DNA of 48,843 nt from Clostridiales bacterium. GTDB lineage: Bacteria; Bacillota; Clostridia; Oscillospirales; CAG-272. The notes beneath the pieces are model-generated. The model worked only from the letters and a program-made list of their open reading frames with translations, was not told the DNA's origin and ran no database searches. The stretch is from positions 1-48,843 of the forward strand of contig JAAYQM010000013.1 of the NCBI GenBank assembly GCA_012519315.1. Direction: 5' to 3'. Numbering within the stretch: position 1 is the stretch's first letter; every line of letters begins with the position of its first letter. This document shows positions 1 through 9,416 of the stretch, one piece after another. Position numbers and translations under genes: made by a program.

Positions 1-272
1 GCAATATTTACAGCCGTAGCGATGACGGAGACGTCTACACCGCTGTACTTATAAGCATTAAGGATGAAAATCTTGACAAGGCCTATGCCTTCCGTGCATA
101 CTGCATCATTGAAGATGAGGCGGGGGAGAGAACTGTTTTGTACAGCATGATGAAGGAAAAGAGCATCTATGATGTTGCAAAGCTTGCCCTTGCCGATGAG
201 GACAATGGTCTGAATGAGGAGCAACAGGCTTATCTTCAGAGCATTGTAGCTCTTGTGGAAGGCGAGATTTAG
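1..272 (+). CDS. C-terminal fragment of a hypothetical (probably secreted) protein, truncated by window start
   Basis: Open frame from base 3 (NIYSRSDDGDVYTAVLISIKDENLDKAYAFRAYCIIED...VEGEI*) to TAG at 270-272; not in ORF track because the start lies outside the window. Confidence 0.65.
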   Translation, partial: NIYSRSDDGDVYTAVLISIKDENLDKAYAFRAYCIIEDEAGERTVLYSMMKEKSIYDVAKLALADEDNGLNEEQQAYLQSIVALVEGEI

Positions 273-306
273 CCGGCAACAAATTATGAGAGGGAGGATT
301 TTCGAT

Positions 307-429
307 ATGAAAAAAGATTATGAAAGCCCCTGCGTGGAAATTGTAGAATTTTTGTCGCAGTCACATGTCACAACGAGTTTTACTATTGATGAGATGGATG
401 ACGGTGGATTTTACAACGATAAATGGTAA
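307..429 (+). CDS. 40-aa small peptide MKKDYESPCVEIVEFLSQSHVTTSFTIDEMDDGGFYNDKW, unknown function
   Basis: ATG at 307, TAA at 427-429, strong GAGGGAGG RBS just upstream; below the ORF-track length cutoff. Confidence 0.65.
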   Translation: MKKDYESPCVEIVEFLSQSHVTTSFTIDEMDDGGFYNDKW

Positions 430-638
430 GATTAACAGCCGATGATTAAGCGGATCTTTATCGGGGCTTTACTGTCCGGTTTGATATTTCTGCGTTTAAT
501 ATCGGCGGGAAAAAACATATAATATACAGAACATATAAGGGTTGAATAGAATAATTCAACCCTTATTGTTTCGTTAGGGACTATTTTTACGATAATTGAT
601 TGGTGATTACTATTCATGAAAAACTAGGAGTTATTTCC

Positions 639-2582
639 ATGAAAAAGACTGCGAAGAGAAGCGATTGTTTTTTTGGACTGCATTTTGACTTTCATGCAGT
701 TAGTGGCGATGTTATCGGCCTTGATACAAACAGAGAGGCTATAGCCAAAGCCCTGGATCTTGTCCGTCCCGATTATGTTCAGTGCGATACAAAGGGGCAT
801 TCCGGGCTTTCCTCCTATCCGACAAAAACGGGAATCCCCGCCAATGAAATAAAGGTGGATATCCTCAAGTTATGGCGGGAGCTTACAGAGGAAAGAGGTA
901 TCGCGCTTTATGCGCATCATTCCGGCCTTTACGATATGGCCTGCGCCGCAGAGCATCCGGATTATGCTATTGCCGATGAAAAAGGGAATATAAGTACTCG
1001 CATTATGTCGGTTTTTTCACCATATGCCGATGAGTTTTTAATTCCTCAGCTGCTTGAGCTGGCACTCGATTACCGGCTTGACGGCGTTTGGCTTGACGGC
1101 GAGTGCTGGGCGACAGACGTTGACTATTCTGTGCACGCAAGGCGGGCATACAGGTTAAAGTTTGGCAGGGAGCCGGCCAAAAAAGGGGAGGATGGCTATG
1201 AGGAATACCGGGAGTTTTGTCGTCAGGGGTGGCGTGAATATTCTGCCCACGTTATAAATAAGGTTAAGGAAAAGGCGCCCCATTTTCAGATGACCAGCAA
1301 CTGGCTTTATTCGGCATATGTGCCCGAAAAACCGCAGATTTCAGCGGATTATCTCTCAGGTGATGTCACTCCGATCCAATCAATCGACAGCGCACGCTCA
1401 CATTCCCGTTATTTTATGAATCAGGGCATCGCATGGGATGTAATTTCATGGGGATTTAATTCGGCAAACACCTGGACAGCGCAAAATCGAACGAACAAAA
1501 CGGCGGTCCAGCTCTGTCAGGAGGCTGCATATATTATTTCGACGGGCGGAGGCTGGCAGCTCTATAATTATCAGCAGGGATGCGGCGGCACGTTACAGGA
1601 ATGGGCAATACCCGAATGGGTAAAGGTGGCGGAGTTTTGTCGTGAGCGGCAGCATTTGTGTCATAAGGCAAAATCTATCCCTCAGGTGGGGGTTATTTTC
1701 TCTACGGCGGGGTCGATTGCCGGGCGATCCAAGCTTTTTACCCTTGGAAATGAGGTGAACTCTGCCAACGGTTGGCTCTATGCAACCCAGGATGCCGGAT
1801 ATACCAATGAAATACTGATGACCCATTATGCTCTTGACACAGACCTTCAAAGGTTTGGTCTGCTTATTCTGCCTGATATTACAGTTATTGAAAATGCCCT
1901 TCTAGAAAAGCTGAAGGAGTATGTTAAAAAAGGGGGAAGCCTTATTCTAGGCGGACCGGAGGCAATCGGTCATTTTGATGATATCATCTCCTGTCGTGTA
2001 CAAAAGACGGACAGCATAAAACTGTATCATGTTGAAGGGGGCGGCGCCCTTTCGGCAGTGGAATCGAATTTTGCCCTCCTTGACGAAGGTAACGGGGAAA
2101 TAGCAGCCCGCTATTACAAAGATAATTATTTCACAGACAAGTCTTACATTGCGGCGGTATATGAAACCTACGGCAGCGGTACCCTCTGCGCTATTGCCTT
2201 TGATTTTGGAAGTGTTTATGCAAAAAACAGAACGGCATCTCTTTGTGAATTTTGTGCGGAAAAACTACGCCGTTTGTTCCCTGAACCTATTGTAAAGGCT
2301 GAGGGGAGCAGGTATTTACACATTACCCTGATGGAGAAGGACGGAAAGATGATAATAAACCTGCTGAATTACGCAGGACCACATAATGATCCGTATAACC
2401 GTAGCTTTGACGAGATTCCTTCTATCGGGCCGATAAAGGTGGCTGTCCGTTGCAAAAAGCGCCCAAAATCGGTAACTCTTGAACCGCAGCAAGTCTCATG
2501 CCCCTTTGAATACGAGGGCGGCAGACTTGTATTTACCGTTGATAAGGTTGATATTCATAGCATTGTTGTTATAGAGAATTAA
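639..2582 (+). CDS. Putative glycoside hydrolase (GHL6 / alpha-L-fucosidase-like TIM barrel with C-terminal beta-galactosidase-trimerisation-like region)
   Basis: Translation (YAHHSGLYD, DGVWLDGECW, QMTSNWLYSAY...); ATG at 639 has AGGAG upstream, so a better start than 600. Confidence 0.65.
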   Translation: MKKTAKRSDCFFGLHFDFHAVSGDVIGLDTNREAIAKALDLVRPDYVQCDTKGHSGLSSYPTKTGIPANEIKVDILKLWRELTEERGIALYAHHSGLYDMACAAEHPDYAIADEKGNISTRIMSVFSPYADEFLIPQLLELALDYRLDGVWLDGECWATDVDYSVHARRAYRLKFGREPAKKGEDGYEEYREFCRQGWREYSAHVINKVKEKAPHFQMTSNWLYSAYVPEKPQISADYLSGDVTPIQSIDSARSHSRYFMNQGIAWDVISWGFNSANTWTAQNRTNKTAVQLCQEAAYIISTGGGWQLYNYQQGCGGTLQEWAIPEWVKVAEFCRERQHLCHKAKSIPQVGVIFSTAGSIAGRSKLFTLGNEVNSANGWLYATQDAGYTNEILMTHYALDTDLQRFGLLILPDITVIENALLEKLKEYVKKGGSLILGGPEAIGHFDDIISCRVQKTDSIKLYHVEGGGALSAVESNFALLDEGNGEIAARYYKDNYFTDKSYIAAVYETYGSGTLCAIAFDFGSVYAKNRTASLCEFCAEKLRRLFPEPIVKAEGSRYLHITLMEKDGKMIINLLNYAGPHNDPYNRSFDEIPSIGPIKVAVRCKKRPKSVTLEPQQVSCPFEYEGGRLVFTVDKVDIHSIVVIEN

Positions 2583-2619
2583 AATTCAGGATCCCCCTTC
2601 AAGCTGTTCTGATAGAAAA

Positions 2620-2664
2620 AACCTCATAAAAAAAGCCGCAATTCGCGGCTTTTTTTATGAGGTT
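2620..2664. terminator. Bidirectional intrinsic terminator, 20-bp perfect stem
   Basis: AACCTCATAAAAAAAGCCGC-AATTC-GCGGCTTTTTTTATGAGGTT between convergent genes. Confidence 0.9.
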
Positions 2665-2669
2665 CAATT

Positions 2670-4145
2670 CTAATTTTCAAGAATTTTTTTGATATCTGCA
2701 TCCATCATCTTTTTTACAACTCTTTCCACAGTTGCATATTTTGATGCAAAGGTGTTTTCCCCGGAAACCATGATGCTTGATATCATCGAGGAGAGAGATC
2801 CCCAGTTGTAGATGTACCCTAAGTCATAGACGAGACTGTCAAGGATAATATCCAGCATTTCTTTGGATTCCTCATCGCGGATGTCCCTTTGTGTCAGAGT
2901 CTTGTCGTAATAGGCGACTGTAAGTGTATCAACCGATTTTGCTGCCATAGCCTCAAGCAAAAAACCTGTTGTTTCAAGGTCTTTGTTAGTAACAGGAATG
3001 CAGTTAACCGAGGCGGCGTAGTTGAGGTAGTTGTAATAGCGATCCTGATCCTCGGAGAGCTTCGGCCACGGAATGATACCAAAGGGGATCTCCATGTTTC
3101 GGATTCGAGCCACACACTGCATTACCTCACCGTAGAAGAGGGCATTACCCTTTTCAAAAATCGATTGAATAACCGCAGGATAAACACCCATGCGCGCCGT
3201 TATCGCAGTGAGATTGGGATCGGATACAATTTTGCTGGCATTTTCAAAAACGGTGTGGATTCTTTCAGTATTAACGGTTAAATAGGGTAGATCGTCGTTA
3301 TCTTTTTTTATAATGCGCTCGCCGGAGCTGTAATAAAGAGCGAATTGTGTGTCCGGCGTTGTTGCAAGACCGAACCGGTCGTCAATAGTCATGTTGTTGT
3401 CTTGATTGAGATCGGCATTGACGGCTTGCATCATCTCGTACATTTTGTCATTAACCCATTTGTTTTCATGAACAAGGTCATAGGGAGATTCAAGGTTGAA
3501 ATCTTCTATCATATCCTTGTTGAACATGAGAATCCAGGTTGCGTCATTATCCGAGATGCTGATATCCCCTGTTGCATAATAAATTTTGTTGGCGATGGAT
3601 GTTTCCTTTGTCAGGTTTTGGTCCCAATAAGGCTTTGACAGATCAAGGTGATCCACCTCGTATAAATCTATAAGTTGCTGGTCGCTTATAAAGGAAGGGG
3701 TGTAGCGCAGAGGCATAACAATGACATCAAATTCGTCACTGTCTGACTGGATTGCATTCTTAGCGACATTGGCAACGTTTGCAACCGGGTTGTGCTGGAT
3801 AACGATGTCGTATTTATCCTGAATATACTCGTTTCTCCAATAGACCGCGTTATTAATAACATCGGCGTTAATGGTATCAGCATAGATATCTACAGTATTC
3901 CAAAGTTCACTGTAGGTTGAGTCACCGCTCCCGCGAGTGATAAAGCGGACGACCGCACCGTCAAAGGTCAAATCTGGCAGGTCCGGTGCATTTGGGTCCT
4001 TAGTCTCACTTGAGGGAGATGTGGTTTGTTTGGTAGAGTCGCCATTGTCTGTCCGCTCGCCGCATGCAAAGAGGAGGGGAATGGTCAGCAGCATGACAAA
4101 CAAAAGGCAGGTTGCTTTTTTCGCAAGACTAAAATTCATATTCAT
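2670..4145 (-). CDS. Extracellular solute-binding lipoprotein (sugar ABC type)
   Basis: Lipoprotein signal LLTIPLLFAC, then a family-1 SBP-like body. Confidence 0.8.
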   Translation of the reverse strand: MNMNFSLAKKATCLLFVMLLTIPLLFACGERTDNGDSTKQTTSPSSETKDPNAPDLPDLTFDGAVVRFITRGSGDSTYSELWNTVDIYADTINADVINNAVYWRNEYIQDKYDIVIQHNPVANVANVAKNAIQSDSDEFDVIVMPLRYTPSFISDQQLIDLYEVDHLDLSKPYWDQNLTKETSIANKIYYATGDISISDNDATWILMFNKDMIEDFNLESPYDLVHENKWVNDKMYEMMQAVNADLNQDNNMTIDDRFGLATTPDTQFALYYSSGERIIKKDNDDLPYLTVNTERIHTVFENASKIVSDPNLTAITARMGVYPAVIQSIFEKGNALFYGEVMQCVARIRNMEIPFGIIPWPKLSEDQDRYYNYLNYAASVNCIPVTNKDLETTGFLLEAMAAKSVDTLTVAYYDKTLTQRDIRDEESKEMLDIILDSLVYDLGYIYNWGSLSSMISSIMVSGENTFASKYATVERVVKKMMDADIKKILEN

Positions 4146-4190
4146 ACCTCATCTTAGTACCTCATCAGTTTGTCGATGGGGGGAGGGGAG

Positions 4191-5564
4191 TTATCTTTCT
4201 CTCTTCTTCCTGAAGATAGCATAGGATGAAAGGGAGAGAGCCGCGCCCGAGACAACAAGAGCTATCGGGTCGAAGGTTGTGGGAGCGGTTGTAGTTCCGT
4301 CGGGAGCAGTTGTTGTTGCGGTTGTATCGGGTACCGTTGTTTCAGGTGCTCTGCCGTACGCTTCATCTTCAGATGCATAAATACCGATTTTCTTGATGTA
4401 CATGGTGTCGCCAGCTTTGATGGGCGTTCCAGAGGATAAGAGTGCGTCAATACGGAGTTCTATGAGATATCCGTTCTTAAAGACCGATTCTGTCAGATTT
4501 CCGCCGACAAGATTTGCATCCTCAATGTTGAAAACATAGGTTTTCCATTCGGCCTTGTTCGGTTCGATGGAGGCTGTAAGGCGGTGCTTGGCAGCAACAG
4601 GAATCGGGTCGCTTGTGGAGGTCATGTACCATTCAAAGGTATCGGCGGGGCTGTCGTTGTAAATGGTGACGGCAACCCATTTATGATATTCGAAATTAAC
4701 AGGTGTGTTGTTGAATAGGGTGGTGTCTACATAGGCGCGGCAGTCGGTATTGGTAGCTTCCCACTTTACCGAACCTTCGGGGCTGATGGTTGTATCATAG
4801 CTGTAGTTAAGATTAGACTTTGAATGCAGTCTGGAAATTGTTTCCTCTTTTGTAAAGTCAATAATTGCTGCAGAATAAGGGGGTGCAAGATTCGGCATTT
4901 TGTCGTCCAGCGCAATGGTTGCACCGCTTGCGGCTGCCTGAGCGGCTGCCTTTGTGGGATAAAAGGCAATGTATTCTATGAACATTTCGTCGCCTAAACC
5001 GATGCCGCTGGGAGAGTACATGGCGTCAAGCCGGAGAGAAGTTATTTTGCCGGTTTTCCAGGTAGAGGGTCTGGCCTTTGTGAACATATTCGCTCTTGCG
5101 GCGCCTTCGAGGTTTGCGGTAGGCAAGTGAGCAATGTAGGTCTTCCATGTGTCAGAATTCTTATCAATCGGGAATTGAGTGGTGGTTGCCTTGGTGAAGC
5201 TACCGTCATCTATTGCATAGTGCAGCTCAAAATAGTCGGCATTAGAAAGATTCTTAATATTGACTACAATCCATTGATATTGGTTGCCGTCAATGCCACC
5301 GGTGGAGGAGAACATGGTTTTTGTGTTGAGTATAGCGTAGGGATCGTTTCCGGTAGCCATTATATTGAGGCTTCCGGTTGAAAGTTCATCGGTGTCATGG
5401 AGAAAGGCTGCGCGTGTAATGTTGGTTAATGAGTTGACAACCGACTCTTTCGAGAAATCGATAACATGGTCTGCTGTCGGTGCTGCTGCAAATGTCGAAA
5501 TGGGGATAAGCGCTAAGGAAAGTATCAGGACACAAGCCAAAGAAATAAAACTTAGTCTTTTCAT
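4191..5564 (-). CDS. Secreted surface protein with two related beta-sandwich-like domains, Thr-rich linker and C-terminal TM anchor
   Basis: Signal peptide; VIDFSKESVVNSLTN... and IIDFTKEETISRLHS... repeats; TTVPDTTATTTAPDGTTTAPTTFDP then hydrophobic segment and KKRER tail. Confidence 0.65.
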   Translation of the reverse strand: MKRLSFISLACVLILSLALIPISTFAAAPTADHVIDFSKESVVNSLTNITRAAFLHDTDELSTGSLNIMATGNDPYAILNTKTMFSSTGGIDGNQYQWIVVNIKNLSNADYFELHYAIDDGSFTKATTTQFPIDKNSDTWKTYIAHLPTANLEGAARANMFTKARPSTWKTGKITSLRLDAMYSPSGIGLGDEMFIEYIAFYPTKAAAQAAASGATIALDDKMPNLAPPYSAAIIDFTKEETISRLHSKSNLNYSYDTTISPEGSVKWEATNTDCRAYVDTTLFNNTPVNFEYHKWVAVTIYNDSPADTFEWYMTSTSDPIPVAAKHRLTASIEPNKAEWKTYVFNIEDANLVGGNLTESVFKNGYLIELRIDALLSSGTPIKAGDTMYIKKIGIYASEDEAYGRAPETTVPDTTATTTAPDGTTTAPTTFDPIALVVSGAALSLSSYAIFRKKRER

Positions 5565-5630
5565 AATTATTCCTCCTAATAAAATTTATATTTTTTGGAA
5601 CTTACTACATTATAGCACTGCATGGCCGAT

Positions 5631-5676
5631 TCTAAAATGACCGGTTCCGACTTGAGTATATCAATTTCTTACCTTA
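5631..5676. promoter_or_regulatory. Candidate AraC-type operator (site B) upstream of the 5564(-) gene
   Basis: CCGGTTCCGACTTGAGTATATCAATTTCTTACC matches site A at 9381; ATTATA (-10 on minus strand) at 5609-5614. Confidence 0.5.
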
Positions 5677-6529
5677 GTTTCGAATTGCCTATTAATTCTT
5701 GACGATACTCGTTTGGAGTTTTGCCGGTCTTGTCGCGAAAAAGCTTGTAGAATTGGGTTTTATTTGTAAAACCTGACAATTGTGCGATCATATCAATGTT
5801 GTAGACCTCATATCTTAGCATATCGATTGCATTTTCAATTTTTCTTTCATTAAGATAATCTACGAAATTGATATTAAAGTAATTTTTAAAGGCGCGGCTG
5901 AAATAGTCGGCATTGTAGTGGTATTTTTGCGCTATATCACTGAGCATGATTCCCTTAGTATAGTTGCTGTTGATATAGTCAAGCACCTCGGGCATAACGG
6001 TGTCGATATCCCTGTATCTTGATTTTTCCTTGGGAGTTGTAATTGTGCGCTTAATATAGGAAACTAAAATGTCAAAGTAATGCCTGCTTATCTGCTCATA
6101 ATCACACTGTCTTTTTTCATATTCATTTAACATATTTCTTACGATTTCATTGATTACGATTCGGTTGGAGCCGCTGAAATTGATAGCCTGATCCAGTCTG
6201 CTGTTTGAGGTGTTAAGGCCAAGCTCCTCGGTAAGGAAGGAGGAGAAGCTTTGTGTGCTGAAATAGTCGGGAGATATAAGTAAGTCTACATAATCTGACT
6301 TGTCATTTGCTGTGATGATAGAATGAACTTGCTCAAGCTCGACAAAGAACAGACTGCCATCCCTTATTTCATACTCAACACCGTCAATGATATTAACACC
6401 GGCTCCGCTAAAGAAATATGTGAACTCGATAAATTCATGTTTATGAGGCTTTGAATATTTGCTGTTCTGCTTCATCGGTCGCAGTTTCTCGCCATTGATA
6501 AGGAAATGCTCTTTTTTAAATATATTCAT
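5669..6529 (-). CDS. AraC-family transcriptional regulator (N-terminal cupin, C-terminal double HTH)
   Basis: IAQLSGFTNKTQFYKLFRDKTGKTPNEYRQE is a clear AraC HTH signature. Confidence 0.92.
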   Translation of the reverse strand: MNIFKKEHFLINGEKLRPMKQNSKYSKPHKHEFIEFTYFFSGAGVNIIDGVEYEIRDGSLFFVELEQVHSIITANDKSDYVDLLISPDYFSTQSFSSFLTEELGLNTSNSRLDQAINFSGSNRIVINEIVRNMLNEYEKRQCDYEQISRHYFDILVSYIKRTITTPKEKSRYRDIDTVMPEVLDYINSNYTKGIMLSDIAQKYHYNADYFSRAFKNYFNINFVDYLNERKIENAIDMLRYEVYNIDMIAQLSGFTNKTQFYKLFRDKTGKTPNEYRQELIGNSKLR

Positions 6530-6583
6530 ATCAACTTCCTCAGTAATTAAAAGACCGGACTATATGGCGCTTAGCAGAATATA

Positions 6584-8269
6584 TCAGCTCTCGGGTGACC
6601 AGGGCAGGGGAATTGTAATGATTGTATCTGCTGCCAAGTGAACCTCTTTTACGGTATCAAGAGAAAGGAGGAACATATTTTCCGGTCTCTTTTTTGCAGA
6701 TTTATAGGTATTGTTCCCGGCCGGCCAAAGAACGACCGAGGGCCTTACCAGCTCATAAAGCTGGGGTGTAGCGGCATTGAAGCTGCCGTGATGGGCAAGT
6801 TGAACAAAATCGCTTTTCAGTCCCTCGCGATACATCTTAACAAGCAGGTTGCAGACGTTTGTATGGGCGTCGGTAAGAAACAGGAGCCGTTGTCCCTCAA
6901 TTTTGACAGAGAGGACAAGGGAGGTCTCGTTAAAGTCGGCAAAGGAGGCGGGGCGCAGGTCGTCCAAGGTATAGAGGATATCAATAACAGCATTTTTCAT
7001 AAAGAACTTCTGACCGGTATGCACCTTTATCACCTTTGCATCAGGGAAATGCCTTAGGTGTGAGAAGACACTGTCGGTGATGTTTTTTTCGTCGGTAAAG
7101 CCTTGGGCGAGAGTTTCGGTGGTAGAGGGGAAGTTTAGGATAAAGGTTTCTACCTTAGCTACTCCCGAATATTTTGTGGCAAATTTTTCAAATCCGCCTA
7201 CATGGTCGGAATGCGCATGACTTAAAAACCATCCGGTGATTGTAATGTTGTTCTTATCGGGAGCTTTTTCCCGCAGCACATTATATATTCGGTCGGCGTC
7301 AATGTCCCGGTTAAAGCCGCCGTCGATGATGATAAAGCTGCCGTCGCTCAGTTGGATAACATAGGAAAGTCCGCCAACGGCGAGGTTTCCATTCGCCATG
7401 GGGAATTCTAGTCCGATTTGGGTGATGGAGCTATCAACCAGCTTGTCATACACATTGTCCTTTTCAAGACTGGGAAGTGCTCCGCGAGTCTCAATGGTCA
7501 GCCTCACCGATTGGTCAAAGTCGGCATAGGTGGCGTGGAGGGTGTATTCATCGTTGACAAAGGTTTTGGACAGGTTGTTTCCGATTGTGTTTTCGGTGTA
7601 CAGTTCAAACCCTTTTTTCTTCAATTCATTGGCATATTGCTCAAACTCATCCTTGCTGCTCTCCCCGACATGTAAGAGATAGCAGCCGTTACCACAGTTG
7701 ATGATCTGAGTCGGCTCACCGCCGGTATAGGCAGGCAGTGCGGCAACCGTCTTTGATTGGGTGCCCGTTATTTCAAGATCGGCAGGCATAGATAGATTAT
7801 TTCCCTCCGCTTGCTTTCTTATTTGTCTGACAAACTGCTGAACAGCTACTGTCAGGGATTCACCGTACCATGAGGTGACAACGATTTTATTCTCGATCAA
7901 ACGTATTGCATATTCGGCGTAGCCTATACTGCTCTTAACACTTGTGGTTTGCCGGTGTTTTGTGTTTCCTACAAGAATCTCAAGGGCGGCATCGTCATAT
8001 TCGCCGGTTTTCGACCAATCCGATTCTAATTTAACAGGGGAACTTGCGATCTTCTCAAGCTCGGTTTTTATAGATTTTGCAAGGTTGACGGTTGCTGCAT
8101 CGGCACCATCAGGGTAAACAACGGTGTAGTCGCATTTTCCTGCCTTAATCAGCTCAATCATGGGGGGGACGGTCGTTGTCTCGGTACTGGTGTCGGGCTG
8201 ATCCTTCTGACAATTTGTCAGCATTAGAATCAAAAGAAGGGGTATTATAAACAAAATGGTTTTCTTCAT
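6584..8269 (-). CDS. Lipoprotein with metallo-beta-lactamase-fold domain fused to an N-terminal glycosidase-associated-like domain
   Basis: Lipobox LMLTNC; HAHSDH zinc motif (GWFLSHAHSDHVGGFEKF), AHHGS. Confidence 0.75.
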   Translation of the reverse strand: MKKTILFIIPLLLILMLTNCQKDQPDTSTETTTVPPMIELIKAGKCDYTVVYPDGADAATVNLAKSIKTELEKIASSPVKLESDWSKTGEYDDAALEILVGNTKHRQTTSVKSSIGYAEYAIRLIENKIVVTSWYGESLTVAVQQFVRQIRKQAEGNNLSMPADLEITGTQSKTVAALPAYTGGEPTQIINCGNGCYLLHVGESSKDEFEQYANELKKKGFELYTENTIGNNLSKTFVNDEYTLHATYADFDQSVRLTIETRGALPSLEKDNVYDKLVDSSITQIGLEFPMANGNLAVGGLSYVIQLSDGSFIIIDGGFNRDIDADRIYNVLREKAPDKNNITITGWFLSHAHSDHVGGFEKFATKYSGVAKVETFILNFPSTTETLAQGFTDEKNITDSVFSHLRHFPDAKVIKVHTGQKFFMKNAVIDILYTLDDLRPASFADFNETSLVLSVKIEGQRLLFLTDAHTNVCNLLVKMYREGLKSDFVQLAHHGSFNAATPQLYELVRPSVVLWPAGNNTYKSAKKRPENMFLLSLDTVKEVHLAADTIITIPLPWSPES

Positions 8270-8307
8270 AAGTATCTCCGGGGATCTATTGAATATAAGG
8301 TCACGGT

Positions 8308-9237
8308 CTATTCTTCAAAGCAATTGTACTGTTCAAGCATATATTTTCCCATATCGTACAGTAAGACCCTAACCTTATGGTCGATGTCGGCAGGTGCCAA
8401 AAGCAGCTTGTTTACTTTCTCCCCCTTGTATATAAAATTCTTTCTGTTGATAGCGCGGATCTCATAAACCTCATATGTGAAGTATCCTTGATAGTTAATA
8501 TCGAGAAGTCCTTGAATCACCGCATCGAAGTTTACGCCGCCGGTAAAGGGCATACCGTGCATATCTTGGCGGGATGGCTTGTGTTTCACATCAAAGCCGC
8601 CCATATTGTCGTGTATATGTAGACCTTTCAGGTGATGTCCGAGGGCAAGAATGCTGTCATACTGGTCAGCATCGGCAATGTTACCGTGACCGGTATCCCA
8701 ACAGGCGTGTACAAGGGGATGATTTACATATTCGATAAGCTCTCTTAGCTTATGCCCGTCATGGATATAATAGGGATCCTGCCAAGTTCCGATGTTTTCG
8801 ATCAAAACATTTACGCCCGTTTTTTCGATTATCGGGAAGAATTTCTCGTAAAATGCCTTGTTTTTGTCAAAAAAGTCCTGCTTTGAGATACCGTCATAGG
8901 CGCCGGGGTGGATAACAATTTGTGGAATATCAAGAAGGGCGCAGCACTCAATAGCACGCACTGTGCGATTGAAGAGAGGCTCCGCCTCTGCTTCAATTAA
9001 AGGGTTGCCGCCGGGAGAATGTGCCTGGATGGCGCGGATGCCCGTCTCGGACAGAACACTCTTTATGCTTTCGATTTCCCTTTGCCAATCTTTCTGCATG
9101 AGGGGCGATTGCTCATTGAGATGCCAAAAATCATAATCTATATAGCGAAAGTTTGTTTTGGCGACCCTGCGGATTCTCTCTTGATCGGTTTTATAGTAGT
9201 TTCTCCAGGTTCCTGCGATTGTAGTGGCGAGTTTCAT
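8308..9237 (-). CDS. Sugar phosphate isomerase/epimerase (xylose-isomerase-like TIM barrel)
   Basis: IVIHPGAYDG, VLIENIGTW, ACWDTGHGNIAD, LKGLHIHDNMG motifs. Confidence 0.85.
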   Translation of the reverse strand: MKLATTIAGTWRNYYKTDQERIRRVAKTNFRYIDYDFWHLNEQSPLMQKDWQREIESIKSVLSETGIRAIQAHSPGGNPLIEAEAEPLFNRTVRAIECCALLDIPQIVIHPGAYDGISKQDFFDKNKAFYEKFFPIIEKTGVNVLIENIGTWQDPYYIHDGHKLRELIEYVNHPLVHACWDTGHGNIADADQYDSILALGHHLKGLHIHDNMGGFDVKHKPSRQDMHGMPFTGGVNFDAVIQGLLDINYQGYFTYEVYEIRAINRKNFIYKGEKVNKLLLAPADIDHKVRVLLYDMGKYMLEQYNCFEE

Positions 9238-9286
9238 AGGGAATTCTCCTTTGCTTTAAGGGGGAAACGAATAGATTTTTGCATCA

Positions 9287-9310
9287 TATTCACCGTATTA
9301 ATGGTGAATA
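9287..9310. promoter_or_regulatory. Inverted-repeat candidate operator TATTCACC-N8-GGTGAATA
   Basis: 8-bp perfect arms in the divergent intergenic region. Confidence 0.4.
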
Positions 9311-9349
9311 CGAAGTTATGTTGCTTTGTGTAAAGTTGTTGTCACCTTA

Positions 9350-9416
9350 ATTATAGCATTGGTGGCTATTTTTTAAATAACAGTTTCCGATTATATTGTA
9401 TCAGTTTCTGACATTG
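9350..9416 (-). promoter_or_regulatory. Promoter (-10 TATAAT on minus strand, + coordinates 9350-9355) with AraC-type direct repeats CAGTTTCCGA / CAGTTTCTGA (21-bp period, site A)
   Basis: Repeats at 9381 and 9402; companion at 5641. Confidence 0.5.

Noticed and set aside
2889-3638. Plus-strand ORFs 2889..3281 and 3345..3638
   Set aside because: Antisense shadows of the SBP gene; no RBS or recognisable domains
6638-7675. Plus-strand ORFs 6638..7057 and 7418..7675
   Set aside because: Antisense shadows inside the MBL lipoprotein gene
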